A stretch of DNA of 64,000 nt from Zopfochytrium polystomum (lineage: Eukaryota; Chytridiomycota; Chytridiomycetes; Chytridiales; Chytridiaceae), in the NCBI GenBank assembly GCA_025765615.1, contig JAIVFJ010000194.1, positions 56,300-120,299 of the forward strand. The letters run 5' to 3'. The notes below the pieces were generated by a model. It was not told the DNA's origin. It worked only from the letters and a program-made list of their open reading frames with translations, and did not search any database. Both the position numbers and the translations under genes were made by a program. Positions 1 through 10,348 of this stretch are shown in pieces. Position 1 is the stretch's first letter. Each line of letters starts with the position of its first letter.

Positions 1-3000
1 CGTGGAAATCTCGTTGCTTACAGGTAAACATTTCCGACCCACTTCTGCTCCCGACCAACGACACGTTTGACGACCTGTACGGCTCCGGCGAGGCACTCGG
101 CAACGTCTTCACGGCTCCGGTGACTCTGGGCGGCTTGACTGCCAAGATCGGTTTCGGAGTGACAACAGCAGAGGTCGGTTTCACGCAGATGGACGGCCTG
201 CTTGGACTTGCTTTCACAAGCCTCAACGTGATCAACAACGGAAACTGGTTCGACAAACTGGGGCTGAAAGGTGAGCAGAACCGGTTCGGCTTCTACCTTT
301 CGGTGTCAGACGACGGCGACTTTGGCGAGGTTGCTCTGGGCGGCCAGGATGCGACAAAGTTCACTGGACCGATCAATTGGCGTACGTAGCATTTTTTTGA
401 CGCTGTTGAAAGCTCATAAAGATGATTTATTCCAACTGTATTCTATCCCGTTTGCCACTGTAGATCCTCTCGTGGAGCAGCTGTGGTGGGAATTTGATTT
501 CACGGCAACCTACAAGGTCGGAGGAATCAAGGGCAGCGTGGCACTCACCGCCATCGCGGACACCGGCACAACTCTCATCATCTTGGACTCGGTGACTACG
601 TCTCCTTGTTTTGCTTATGCGTGATCAGCCATTGACCCAAATTACTCCACCCACGCAACTCCAGGTCACAGCAAACGACATCAACGCCGGCATCGGCGCG
701 CACTTTGACATCAACCAAGGCCTCTACGTCATCGACTGCGCCAAGAAAGGCACGACACCAAACGTGACGCTCGCGTTTGGCGGGTACGAGTACGTGCTCC
801 CGTCGTCACGGTACATCATCCAGGATGGCGATGCGTGCTTTTCAGGGTTCGCGCCGGGTGCGGGCAACGGGGTGCCGGTGATCCTCGGCGACGTATTCCT
901 GCGCGTGTACTACTCGGTCTACGACAAGGAGGGCGGCGGCAGGGTCGGGTTCGCCGAGGCCGTGCATCCGGGCGGATTTGGCGATAGCGGGCCGACTGGG
1001 CCTGAGACGGGAGTCGGCAGCGTGCAGGGGTCGGTGGCGGACGGTCGGTTTTTGACGTATCACGGCGGTCCAGTCATTGGAAACGTCACGATTAATCCCA
1101 TTTTCATCGGTCGGTTTTTTGTGTTTATTGCTTTATCCTCTCTTCTGACTTCTCTTCATCTTCATTGCAGGGGATGTGGCGTTCCAAAACGAGATCACGA
1201 GTTTTTACAAATACCTTGTGCAGTCCGACTACATGGTGGTCCTGAAGGAATACAACGCATCTTCCGGCTCACTTGGGTCGATCTATCGCGACCCAGACGT
1301 GGCTCAGTTCCACTTTGGAGTGGACACTCCTTCAGTCTACGACGAGGTGGGCCAGTACCTCAACAACCTCGCTTCCAAAGGACTCATTGCTCCCTCGGAA
1401 AGTTCCTTCTACTATGTGGTAAGCATCTTGTTGCTGTCGCAGCTCTGAGTTGAACAGCGAATAACGACTCCAACCATATCGCAGCACTTTCCCCCTGGAG
1501 TTGAGATTCTTGACCAGTCCTTCGACATTTGCTTCCAGTTCTGCTACATTCACGGTAAGCAAGTATCCCGCTTTGCTTCGGTCCAAAGTGTGGCGAGCTC
1601 ACACGGAGAAAAAATCCCTACCCACCCCAGCCGCATTTATCACCGAGCTCAACACGCACATCTACTTTACCGTGGTGCCGGACGTGACCGACCAGTGCAA
1701 CTGCCTGTCGGGCTTGTCGTCGAATTTCGACTCGCTGACGTACGCGGTGAGCGGATTGCTCGCTCAGGGTGTGACGGACCCGCTTCCCGGCACGGGGTGG
1801 TTCAACGACGAGCTGGCGGGGGCGGCGATCGAGTCAGAGCAGCACGCGATCTGTAACGCGGCCTCAAAGGTCGTTGACCAAGCGTCGGGGACAGCGTACG
1901 TGGCCATGACGGTGTACTCGACGACGCTGCGGCTGTGCACGGTCACACCGGCCGTGGAGGCGATCGAGTTTATGTACCCGTACGGCGGGGACTCGGACGT
2001 TTCGCTTGTGAATACGGCGATCTTGGCCCCGTATTCGGCTGCTGCTCTCATGCACGACTGGTTCTTTACTGTGCATGTCGTGGCGAAGGATGCGGCGGTA
2101 TGCTGAATGTGTTAGGGTTCCGCTTTGGGTCCAGGTTCTCATCCCGGCTTTCTGCGTTTCCAGAGTGCTCGCGTCCAGTTCTCAAAGTCTTCGTTGTTTG
2201 ATGGAACGTCTTACAACGAAGAAGAAGCGACGCTCTTGACAAAATTCGCTGGCGGACAGTACGGCCTGTATGCCTTGACGGTGAGCCACATTGGAGAATT
2301 TGTGTTAATTTTCACCCTTGTGGTTTAGCACTTTCTCAATAACTAACATTTCGATTCTTTGATTTACATGATTATTATCAGTGGAACTATGGCCTCCTTG
2401 GGACATTTGTCGACACCATTCCTGAAACCACAATGAGAGCATTGATGCTGAACGATGCAGGAACGCGCATTTTTGATCTCAACGACGACTACTGGGTCTT
2501 GACCCACGTAAGTGTGGCTTCGACCATCACGCAAAGTTGCTATTGCTGAGTTGCAAACTTGTAGGCGACGCAAGACTCTCCACTTTTGGACCTCGGCTGG
2601 TCTCCACTGATTGACGCAAACGGTCTCCTCCATATCAAGGGATCTGTTAAAACCCTCGGATTTAAAGCCAACGTTGACTTCTTGCCCGGCACAGTGCAGT
2701 TGAACTACACAACCGACAGCGGCGCGTCGTACCATTTGCAGGATCTAGTTTTGCGGACGGACGGATCCAAGACCTGGGACTATGACCTGAACCTGGGAGT
2801 GTTTGACGCGACGTTGCCAGACTCTTTCAATTTGCGCATCGTAAGTGATCCGTTCAGTTGTTTTCATCTTGTTCACTTCGATCGAAAGATAACGGCAGAA
2901 AATAATTGACATCGAACACCGCTCACCCAACAGGTCTACAAATCAACCAAAGGCGAGTTCTCCGCCTCCGAGTACTCTGGCAACTTAAGACCCAAAGTCA

Positions 3001-4049
3001 CCCTGCAAGGCGACAACGTAGACTTTAGCAAGCCCTTCAGTGGACGGTTCTACACGATTCCCGACTTTTCGACGATCGTCGGCTTCCCCGTCCAGACGCC
3101 GCAGGTCGCGATCGACGGCATCCCGCTCGCCGTCTCCTTTTTCCAGATCCTCCTCGACACGGACAGCCTGGCCGAGGGGGCGCACGAGCTGACGGTGACC
3201 AAGTCGGTGGGGGCGGTGCAGGCCACCGCGTCGATGGTGCTTCACGTGTCGCACCGCGTGTCGGGCAAGACGCGGGTGCGCGGGCTGCAGGCGGTGAGCG
3301 GCGCGCAGCGCGCGGTGGCGATGGCGGCGCGGGCGGGGACGCTGTATGTGGCGTTCGACGCCGGGGTCGCGTACTACAACCTGACGGCGGGTGCGACGTA
3401 CTTGGGCACGCTCGCGGGAGCGGGCGGCGCGGCGGTCGTGGCAGTCGGTGTGGACGGCGCCGGGCGGGTGTACGCGCTGGACAAGGCGGGCGGGGTGACG
3501 GCGTGGGACGACGTTGGCGGATCCGGGAGCGCGCTTCCCGCGCGGGTCGGCGCGGTCGCCATGGCAGTCGCCGAGGACGGGACGTTCTGGTTCCTGTCTT
3601 CGGCGGGAGTCGCGGCGGTCGCTGCGAACGGGACGGAGATCGGTAATGTGCAGCTGCCAGGAGGGTACGCGGGGGCTGCGCTGGCGCTGGACCCGGCAAG
3701 TCGCTCGGTGGTGGTTGCAACGCAGTCTTCGGGGCTCGGGTCGGTGTCGATTGTGACGATCAATGCGGCCAGCTTCGTTGTAGACACTGTGGTGCCCGTC
3801 AACACCACGTTCCTGGGCTCTCCCATCAGTTCGATCGCTGTGGTGAACTCCAGCATTTTGCTGAGCTCCGTAGCGTCGCTGTACGTTGTCGATCGATCGT
3901 CTGGGTCGGTGGACGCAGTCTGGTGGGACCAGTTCCTGTCGTTTTCGGCTCTGTTGCCAACGAAGGCAACTACCGGGGGCTACAAGCTCACGGCTTTGGC
4001 CTCCACCACAATGGCGCTGTTCGAGTACAACCTTAATTTGGATTTGTGA
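1..4049 (+). CDS. Secreted aspartic protease / EXORDIUM-like / propeller-like fusion protein (5' partial)
   Basis: The 3' part of a large extracellular protein; its start lies before the window. Exons that keep frame: 24-381, 464-591, 665-1109, 1171-1418, 1485-1554, 1631-2097, 2164-2280, 2382-2507, 2565-2840, 2934-4049 (1116 visible residues). Residues 1-270 are the pepsin-like (A1) fold: the flap-type YGSGEALGN region, DGLLGLAF, the second catalytic motif IADTGT at about residue 152, and a C-terminal GDVFLRVYYSVYD strand. The first catalytic Asp would be upstream. In the same exon, without a stop, HGGPVIGNVTINPIFIG (about residue 295) opens a phosphate-responsive/EXORDIUM-like domain. It continues through FYKYLVQSDYMVVLKEY, HFPPGVEI, a Cys cluster and LLAQGVTDPLPGTGWFND. 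The zinc-type HELxE helix of related fungal proteins is absent. The last 370 residues contain repeated G/A/V-rich strands resembling a beta-propeller. Likely secreted to the wall or outside; the function of the fusion is unknown. Confidence 0.8.
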
Positions 4050-4410
4050 GTTTTTTTGCGATCTCCCAGTTTTTTAGTACCACTGCTTTTCGTTTCGCCT
4101 TGAAATCTTGCTTTAGTCTTTCAAGTTCTCTCGTCCACACCTCATGATGAAAAAAAAAGACCTCTTCCAATAAATCCTTCACCAGAAACCACGGGAATTT
4201 TTTCTTTTCCATTTCCATCACACGGTCACGGTGGGTGAGGCTGATGAATTCCAGGTGGGGACGGCAAGGACCAAAGTGGTGGTAGCTTGGCTGGGCAAAG
4301 TCAAAAGTCAGAGCCATCGCTCGTGGCTGCGCGCCGGGGTGTCTCTCCCTCAGCAGCTCCTTAAAATGAGAGCACGAAAGTGAGACAGGCCAAAGCGCGA
4401 GGGAAGAAGC
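4050..4410. other. Intergenic spacer
   Basis: No convincing gene. A minus-strand open frame (4033-4455, 140 codons) overlaps the end of the protease gene. It has an acceptable composition but no recognisable motif, so it was not called. Confidence 0.4.
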
Positions 4411-7400
4411 ATGTCTGAGAAAGAAGGTTTCTCTCTCTCTCACTCTCTCTATCACTCTCTCTCACTCACTCTCTCTCACTCTCTCTCTCTCACTCTCTCT
4501 CCCTCTCTGTCTCCCTGTCATCTCTCCAGCCGCTAACCAGGCCGTCTCCCACACAGGCGACGTCGCAAGAGCAGCCGACGCAGCTCTTCTTCTGTTCCCC
4601 GTCCTGCCCGGCGCGAACAACCACCAGAATGACCGCTTCTCCGCCGCAGCAGGCACAAAGACGCGTGGTGCGCTTGGCGGCGGCGGCGGCGATACCAGCC
4701 GCGCCGTGGGGCACCTCGTCGTGCCGGCGATCAACGGCCACCGCGGCGCCGGCATCTGGACCACCGTCGCCTGCGTCGCGCTGGCCGTCCACCCGGAGGC
4801 GGAGTACGTCCGCGCGAGAGACCGCGCGGACTCCTCGGCCGGGACCCCGCAGGTCCTCATCACGACCGACGCCGGCCTGTCCATGCTCATGGCGGCCGCG
4901 GACGACGACGAGCGCGACACCCGCTCGACGCTGGACGCCCCAGCGGGGTGGCTCCGCCCGCGCTCCTCGCGCTTTGAGATTCTGGAGCGATTCAAGGGAC
5001 GCAAGCTTTGCGGCGCGGCGTTCTTGTCGCCGTTTAGGTTCTACGAGGATGTAAGTGGGCAAGCCTCCGAGCCGGCACGTCCGTTCTTGAACTGATCTTG
5101 TTCCCCGTCGCATCTCGACCATATTTTTCGTTTCTCTCTCACGCCCTTTTTCCTCCTCGACCGCCACTCGTTTCCCAGTCGCTTCAATCGCCAAGAGCGT
5201 TTACGGTAGTCCCAGACAACTCCTTATCCGCAAAGGCGTCCTTTGGCACGCGCCTGGTCGTTCCCGGTTTTGACGGCCCGTCGCTGGCTCTCTGCCGGCG
5301 GCTGGAAATCCTGCGACCGGGCCAATCCCCTCCGTGCCCGTTTGACGGCACATTAGTTCGAGGAGAGGATCCGTCCGTCGAACTCGAAGAGTTGGAGCGT
5401 CGCAAGGTTCCCTTCGTCGAAGCCCACGTTGCGCAGCGGCTGCGCGCGTGCGGACAGCTTCTCCGATACACACCGCCAAAGACTTGGCCACAATGGATAC
5501 AGGACAAGGAAGGCGTCTTTCGGACGGTGCCGTCCACGGCTGTACTGGTACCATCAGCACCTGCCGCCGCCGCTGAGGATTCGAGCGTTTGGAGGCGTCG
5601 CCTTATGCGCGATATCGCAGAGTGCGTGCGCGACCCGGTCGAAGGGGTCGAACTCTTTGTCCACGACAAAGACATCCGCAGACTGTGCGCTGTCCTGACG
5701 CCGACCGACAGCCAGTACCACGGCATCAGGCTGCACCTGTCCATCAGCATTCCGTTCCACTACCCAACTGCGAGTCCAGTAGTTTCCATCGACACACCGA
5801 TACCCCACTCCAACATCTTTGGAAACTACATTTGCTGCGACATTCTCAAGGGCAGACTTGTGAGGCATCCGAATTCTGGCTTGATAGGCGGATACACACC
5901 GGCATACCCGCTGCAGATTATTCTTGTACAGCTTCTCTCGTTTTTCACTGCGGACGAAGTCGTTCAGGAGTACAACGACAGAGGTCTCAAACGGGCTTTT
6001 ACGCCCATGTCCGTTTTGAGGGGCTGTGTGTCGAATTTTTCCTGTGGCCATTGCGGATTCGGAAGAAAAATCAGTCCCTCGTATGACGTTGCGGCAGTGG
6101 AACAAGTTTCCAAGCGAGCGATTTCCAAGCTTTCCCTCGCAGACTTTGTACCTTCCCGTGTCCTGAAAGCCGCAGAGCAGATGCCGCGCCGGCAACACAA
6201 GCCCAAGCCCCAGCCCAAGGCTCCCGCCATCGATCGCATCTTTCCCGACTTGTGATTCCTCGTGATCGCCCACTTGAGCACGAGGGATATTTCGGCCTTG
6301 ACGGCGGCGTACCCCGCTTTGAAGCGGATGATCAACATCGACGGCGTCGTCGCGCGTCGAAACCTGTGCTGCTTCTATCTCCGCTCGAGCTTTGAAAACT
6401 CGATCCTCGGCATCGGAGTCCGGTTGACCCAAGTCAGCGCGCACAAGTTGAACCTGTCGTCCACATTCGACGTTCTGTCCAAGTTTGCGTTCAGCCACGC
6501 GGGAGTGCGCCAAACCCCTTGGGGAGAGGAGTTTACCCACTTTCTGCCCTTGTCATCAACCGTGACCATTTCAAGCGCGCTCGCGGGGAGATTGAGGCGT
6601 CGCTGATGGTCTTGAACGGCTTCCAAGCCGACACCCCGTTCGACCCTTTGGTCATTGTCCCGACGTTTGCGCGCTGGATGAACCAGATGGTCGTCGACCT
6701 GATGCAGGAGGTGCTCCACAACGACAGCCACGCGTCATTCTCACCGTCGCCACCGTCGTCACCGACAGCACCGCGACGCAAGCCGCTGCTCCACGCGAGC
6801 GAAAAGGCGCTGGCGGGATACTGCGCCATCATGCACCTCCTCCTTGTCCTCGTGAGCACCCACCCGCAAGTGCTCGCCGACATTTACGAAAAGGTCAACG
6901 CGTTTCTCTCGGACCCGCGGTATCGGTCCAAGCAGCACGTCCCGGACCTCGGCGAGTTCCTCGTGTGGCTGGTCCTGGTCCCCGGGCTGGACTGGCGCAC
7001 GGTCCGCGGCGCGCTGGTCGACGAGCAGCTCACGCGCAACGTCGTGTGGGTTCTCAACCAGTATCCGCACCTTGCGTTCGAGGAGAAGGCGGATTTCGTC
7101 AGCGAAAGGAGGATGCGCGAGACGTTCCAAGGCGCCGTCACGGGTCTCCGGCTTTTGCTGTTTCAGGTCCGGTTTTTGAAGGACCTGGTGTGGCGCCGCG
7201 ACGGTTCGTACGCCAACGGCGCCGAGGGCGACGGGAACGGTGGAAAGAACAAGCAAGACAACGATGACGGAGAATGGCTCCGCGTGGACCGCAAACAGCG
7301 GCAGACCCACCAGCGCGGACGGCGCCGCCCAGGGCCACCCGGCCGCGCGCCAGCGGGGTCGTCGTCTTCGCCACGGTCGATCCCGTCGGCCTCCACCTCG

Positions 7401-8144
7401 ACGCACTACACGACCCTCAAGCTGGCGCTGCCGCCGTACGACGAGCGTCGGGCCGCAGACCACCTCGCGCGGCTCGTAGCACGGTCCGACGCCACGTACG
7501 GGCTTCCCGCGCCCGAGCTGGCCGCGGCGCTGGCGGAGTACGCGCGGGCGGTCCTTCGGGTCGCGGACTTTGGCGAGTACTACACGCTGCTGGAGGCTTC
7601 ACCGTGGCGCCAAGACGGCGAAGACGACCCGCGGGGGCTGCCGCCGTCGGACCTGGCGGTGTGCCGCGCGCTGCGCGCCGGGATGAACAGGAGCAGGGAC
7701 GCTGGGTACCACCGCGTGCCGTACTCGCGCGAGGAGCTGTGGGCGCTCCGATTCGCCGTCGAGCCGCGCGCGGCGGGACCAGCGCCGCCGCCGCCACGCG
7801 TGATCGAGCTCGCGTCGATCCCGGCCCGGTCGTTCTTTGTTGGCGGTGGCGGGAGTGCGAACCGGGGTGCGGTGAGAGGCGGCGGCGGCAAAGGGTCCGG
7901 CGCAAAGGCGGCGTCGTCGCTGGACGCGCAGCGGCGACAGCGTGCGGCGAGCGCGGAGCGGCGGCGGCGGCGGGCGGCGGTGGAGGCGGCTGAGCGGCGG
8001 CAGCGGGAGGCGGAGGAGGCGGCGGCGGCGCAGGGGCGGGAGTTGGCAGCCGCGCTCGAGCGGTTCAACACGAGTTGCACGTGCTCGACGTGCGCGCAGA
8101 TGCGGCGGTACCTGCGGTCGTTGTTGGGTGAGGAGGATGGATGA
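4411..8144 (+). CDS. IleRS CP1-like / ubiquitin-conjugating E2 / F-box-family fusion, disrupted reading frame
   Basis: Proposed exons: 4411-4426 (weak start and donor), 4530-5050, 5179-8144. The first about 300 residues match the order of the cytosolic isoleucyl-tRNA synthetase CP1 editing domain: WTTVACVALAVHPEAEYV, FEILERFKG, FGTRLVVPGFDG, then FRTVPSTAVLV. The editing threonines and the GTG...APAFGEDD loop are degraded, and no HIGH or KMSKS module is present. The same exon runs into an E2 fold: HSNIFGNYICCDIL (catalytic Cys at 5833-5835, HPN reduced to HSN), GGYTPAYPLQIILVQLLSFF, and a CGHCGF zinc-like pair. Beyond an in-frame TGA (6253-6255) follows the region typical of a fungal E2/F-box family: AHLSTRDISALTAAYP, NLCCFYLRSSFENSILGIGV, then FLPLVINRDHF after a -1 shift near 6550, HASEKALAGY, QLTRNVVWVL. 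The tail is basic and coiled-coil-like and ends CTCSTCAQMRRYL. The breaks may be mutations or sequence errors. Confidence 0.7.
4427..4529. repeat. CT-rich microsatellite, probable intron
   Basis: Imperfect CTCTCA/CTCT repeat ending in TCTCCAG. It serves as a long pyrimidine tract before the acceptor of the exon at 4530. Confidence 0.6.
6253..6255 (+). other. In-frame TGA inside the F-box-like motif
   Basis: The codons on either side read FPDL-stop-FLVIAHLSTRDI, a continuous F-box-like segment. No GT-AG intron removes the stop without also deleting conserved residues. Confidence 0.75.
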
Positions 8145-8592
8145 GGATTCAGTGAATTGAAGTTTGTCAATGGGGGGTTGGGAATAAAGGTGGGGGTGGG
8201 ACGTGGAATGAAAGTGGAGATTCAGGGTTAGAGCGGCGCAGTGTTAAAGGGTGCCTCGTCTATTATTTTTTACATTCATGAAAAAAAATGAAGGTTTTGA
8301 TTGGATGTTCTCCGTGTTTGTCTTTCTTTCCTTCTTTAGGGGACAGACACCGCCACCCATGCTCCTCTTGTCGATCGATGCGGAATTCAATAATAAAAAA
8401 AATAAAAAACCGAAAGCTGCTCCAGCTCCACGCAGCTTCAACGCATTTGTTTTTTTATCGTGGGAAAGCAACGCAATTATTATTATATTTATGTACATGA
8501 AAAAAGCTTGTGAGGCAACAGAAGGACAAGGTTTGGTTGAGTTGAAGAGCTCACGAAATGAGAAAAAAGCCCAGGGAATAGAAGAGAGCGAG

Positions 8593-8663
8593 TGCGTGTG
8601 TGTGTGGGTGTGTGTGTGTGTGTTTTTTTGTTTTTTGTTTTTTTTTTTTTTTTTTTTTTTTTT
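8593..8663. repeat. (TG)n followed by poly-T
   Basis: About 30 bp of TG repeat followed by T runs with two interruptions. Confidence 0.9.
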
Positions 8664-9002
8664 GGTATTGCATATAATATTTTCAGTAAATCATGGGGAA
8701 GGCTGGACTGCATTTTTATGCATGAAAGGAAGGGCAGCGATGTTTCAACGTGTGATCCCAGCAGGGCGTGTGCGCCATCTCCCTCCTCCGTCGTGATTTC
8801 ATCAATCGGGGCTTTGTTCTTTTTTCCTTTCTTTTATTCTCGTTGTCTCTTTCCATCTTTGTTGTCCTTGCCGTTTTTGTTGTTCGTGGAAGCTTACGAT
8901 AAAATAAACCCGGCCCCAGTGGCTACAAAAGCTGGAAGAGAATCCGGCTCGCTGGGAACACCCTTTCCCCACGCTTCCCCTCCGCACAGCACACGCACAG
9001 CA

Positions 9003-9006
9003 CACA

Positions 9007-9078
<72 letters not shown>

Positions 9079-9100
9079 ACACACACACACACACACACAC
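9003..9100. repeat. (CA)n microsatellite in the 5' flank
   Basis: CA repeat of roughly 70 bp, an interruption CTCTA, then a further 20 bp of CA. It ends 4 bp before the ATG of the next gene. Confidence 0.95.
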
Positions 9101-9104
9101 CTCA

Positions 9105-9754
9105 ATGCCCACGCTTGTCCTTGCCGACGGAACCCTCACGCTGGACCTCTCCGTGCTGGAGCGCGTCGCGGGCATCCACGGGTCCAAGCTCACGTTGCCG
9201 CTGGCCGCCATCGATCGCCTGGTCGCCAGGCCGGCCGAGGCGGCCCACCTGTACCACGGCCTCAAGGTCGGAACAAACATCCCGGGCGTGTACACCGCCG
9301 GTGGGTTGAGAGAGAGAGAGCGGGGGAATCTTGCTTGTTTTTTTTTTTTTTTTTTCTTCGTGGGACCTCACCAAAGGCTTTTTTTCGCACCACCAAAGGA
9401 ACCTTCCACCATCTGAACGGGACCAAGGACTTTCTCATGTTCAGCGCGGCCAAGCAGACGGTGGCGATCCACACAAAGGGCGGCGGGGAGCAGTACCGCA
9501 AGATCATTGTGCAGGTCTCCAAAATCGATGGTGGCGCAGCAGCCGAGAACGGTGGTTCCAAGGCGACGGCGCCGGAAAAGGGAGACGCCGCCGACGCCGC
9601 CGCCGCCCCTGCCGCCCCTGCAGCCGCTTCCGCCGTAGTGGACCCTGACGCGGTGGTGCGCTGCATCGTGGCCGCCATGAAGAACGCGGGCCTGCCCCCG
9701 CCTGCGATTGGAGAAGACCCTGCTGCTGCGGCTGATTCGGCTGCCGCGCACTGA
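9105..9754 (+). CDS. Small PH-like domain protein of a bacterial-type family
   Basis: Two exons, 9105-9300 and 9399-9754, give 183 residues; the join recreates the codon in VYTAGTFHHLNGTKDF. The core (residues 1-120) follows the pattern of a short family common in actinobacteria: an N-terminal beta hairpin (ADGTLTLDLSVLERVAGIHG), KLTLPLAAID, IPGVYTAGTF, KQTVAIHTKGG, YRKIIVQVSKID. These fit a PH-like small barrel of unknown role. The C-terminal part is Ala/Pro-rich and ends in a short helix, AVVRCIVAAMKNAGLP. The intron contains a T run and uses an AAAG acceptor. Its position right after a CA microsatellite suggests a very short leader. Transfer from bacteria is possible but not shown. Confidence 0.65.
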
Positions 9755-9924
9755 TTGGGATGGACCCCAAGGACAAGATTATGGGGAGCGTGTGAGCGGC
9801 TGGGGCGAAGGAGGCGAAGAAGAAGAAGAAGAAGAAGAAGAGAAGAAGAAGACCAAGAAGAAGAAAGGGAAGCCGAGTTGTTGCTTTTAGCGGGAAGTCC
9901 CGTTCCTCCGCACAAGCTAGCAAT

Positions 9925-9962
<38 letters not shown>

Positions 9963-10016
9963 GGCGTTGAGAGGAGTGCACTTGAGCGGCAAAAGCGTGC
10001 CGAGACTCATCTGCCT

Positions 10017-10091
<75 letters not shown>

Positions 10092-10348
10092 GCCCGTCGC
10101 CCTCCTCGCTTTCTGGGCCAGCAGCTGACATGTCAGACAAAAGACCAACCCAGTATGCATCATCCTTGCAATCACAACACACCGATGCAACAAAAACAGC
10201 CCCAGCCAGCCACAACTCATCGATCGACCCCACCCAACCATCGGTCGCTCCCTCGCTCGTCCCTACATCACCACCACCGACCCTCCCTTGCCACCCACCG
10301 ACCCCCCTTGCCGACCAACCCCTCCAGAAGAACCCCCACCCAACGACG
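9755..10348. other. Spacer with simple repeats
   Basis: Contains an AAG-rich tract (about 9810-9873), a poly-A (9926-9960) and a CTGT array. An open frame from ATG 10130 is in phase with the next gene and could extend its N-terminus. Confidence 0.6.
10018..10093. repeat. (CTGT)n tetranucleotide array
   Basis: About 18 units of CTGT/TTGT with a few TTGT variants. Confidence 0.95.

Larger units (their letters stand above)
8145..9104. other. Intergenic spacer with microsatellites
   Basis: No supported gene. It holds a (GT)n/T-tract at 8593-8663 and an AT-rich stretch. A long CA tract lies immediately before the next start codon. Confidence 0.6.

Noticed and set aside
4033..4455. Minus-strand 140-codon open frame after the protease gene
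   Set aside because: Overlaps the protease 3' end, no motif, and its N-terminal codons are CT-repeat derived.
6236..6285. Micro-intron (GTGATT...TTGAG, 27 nt) that would remove the TGA
   Set aside because: Too short and would delete the conserved F-box residues FLVIAHLS.
9262..10241. Minus-strand frames with poly-Phe and Thr-Asp-Arg-Gln repeats
   Set aside because: Products of T-runs and the CTGT array plus antisense of the PH-like gene.
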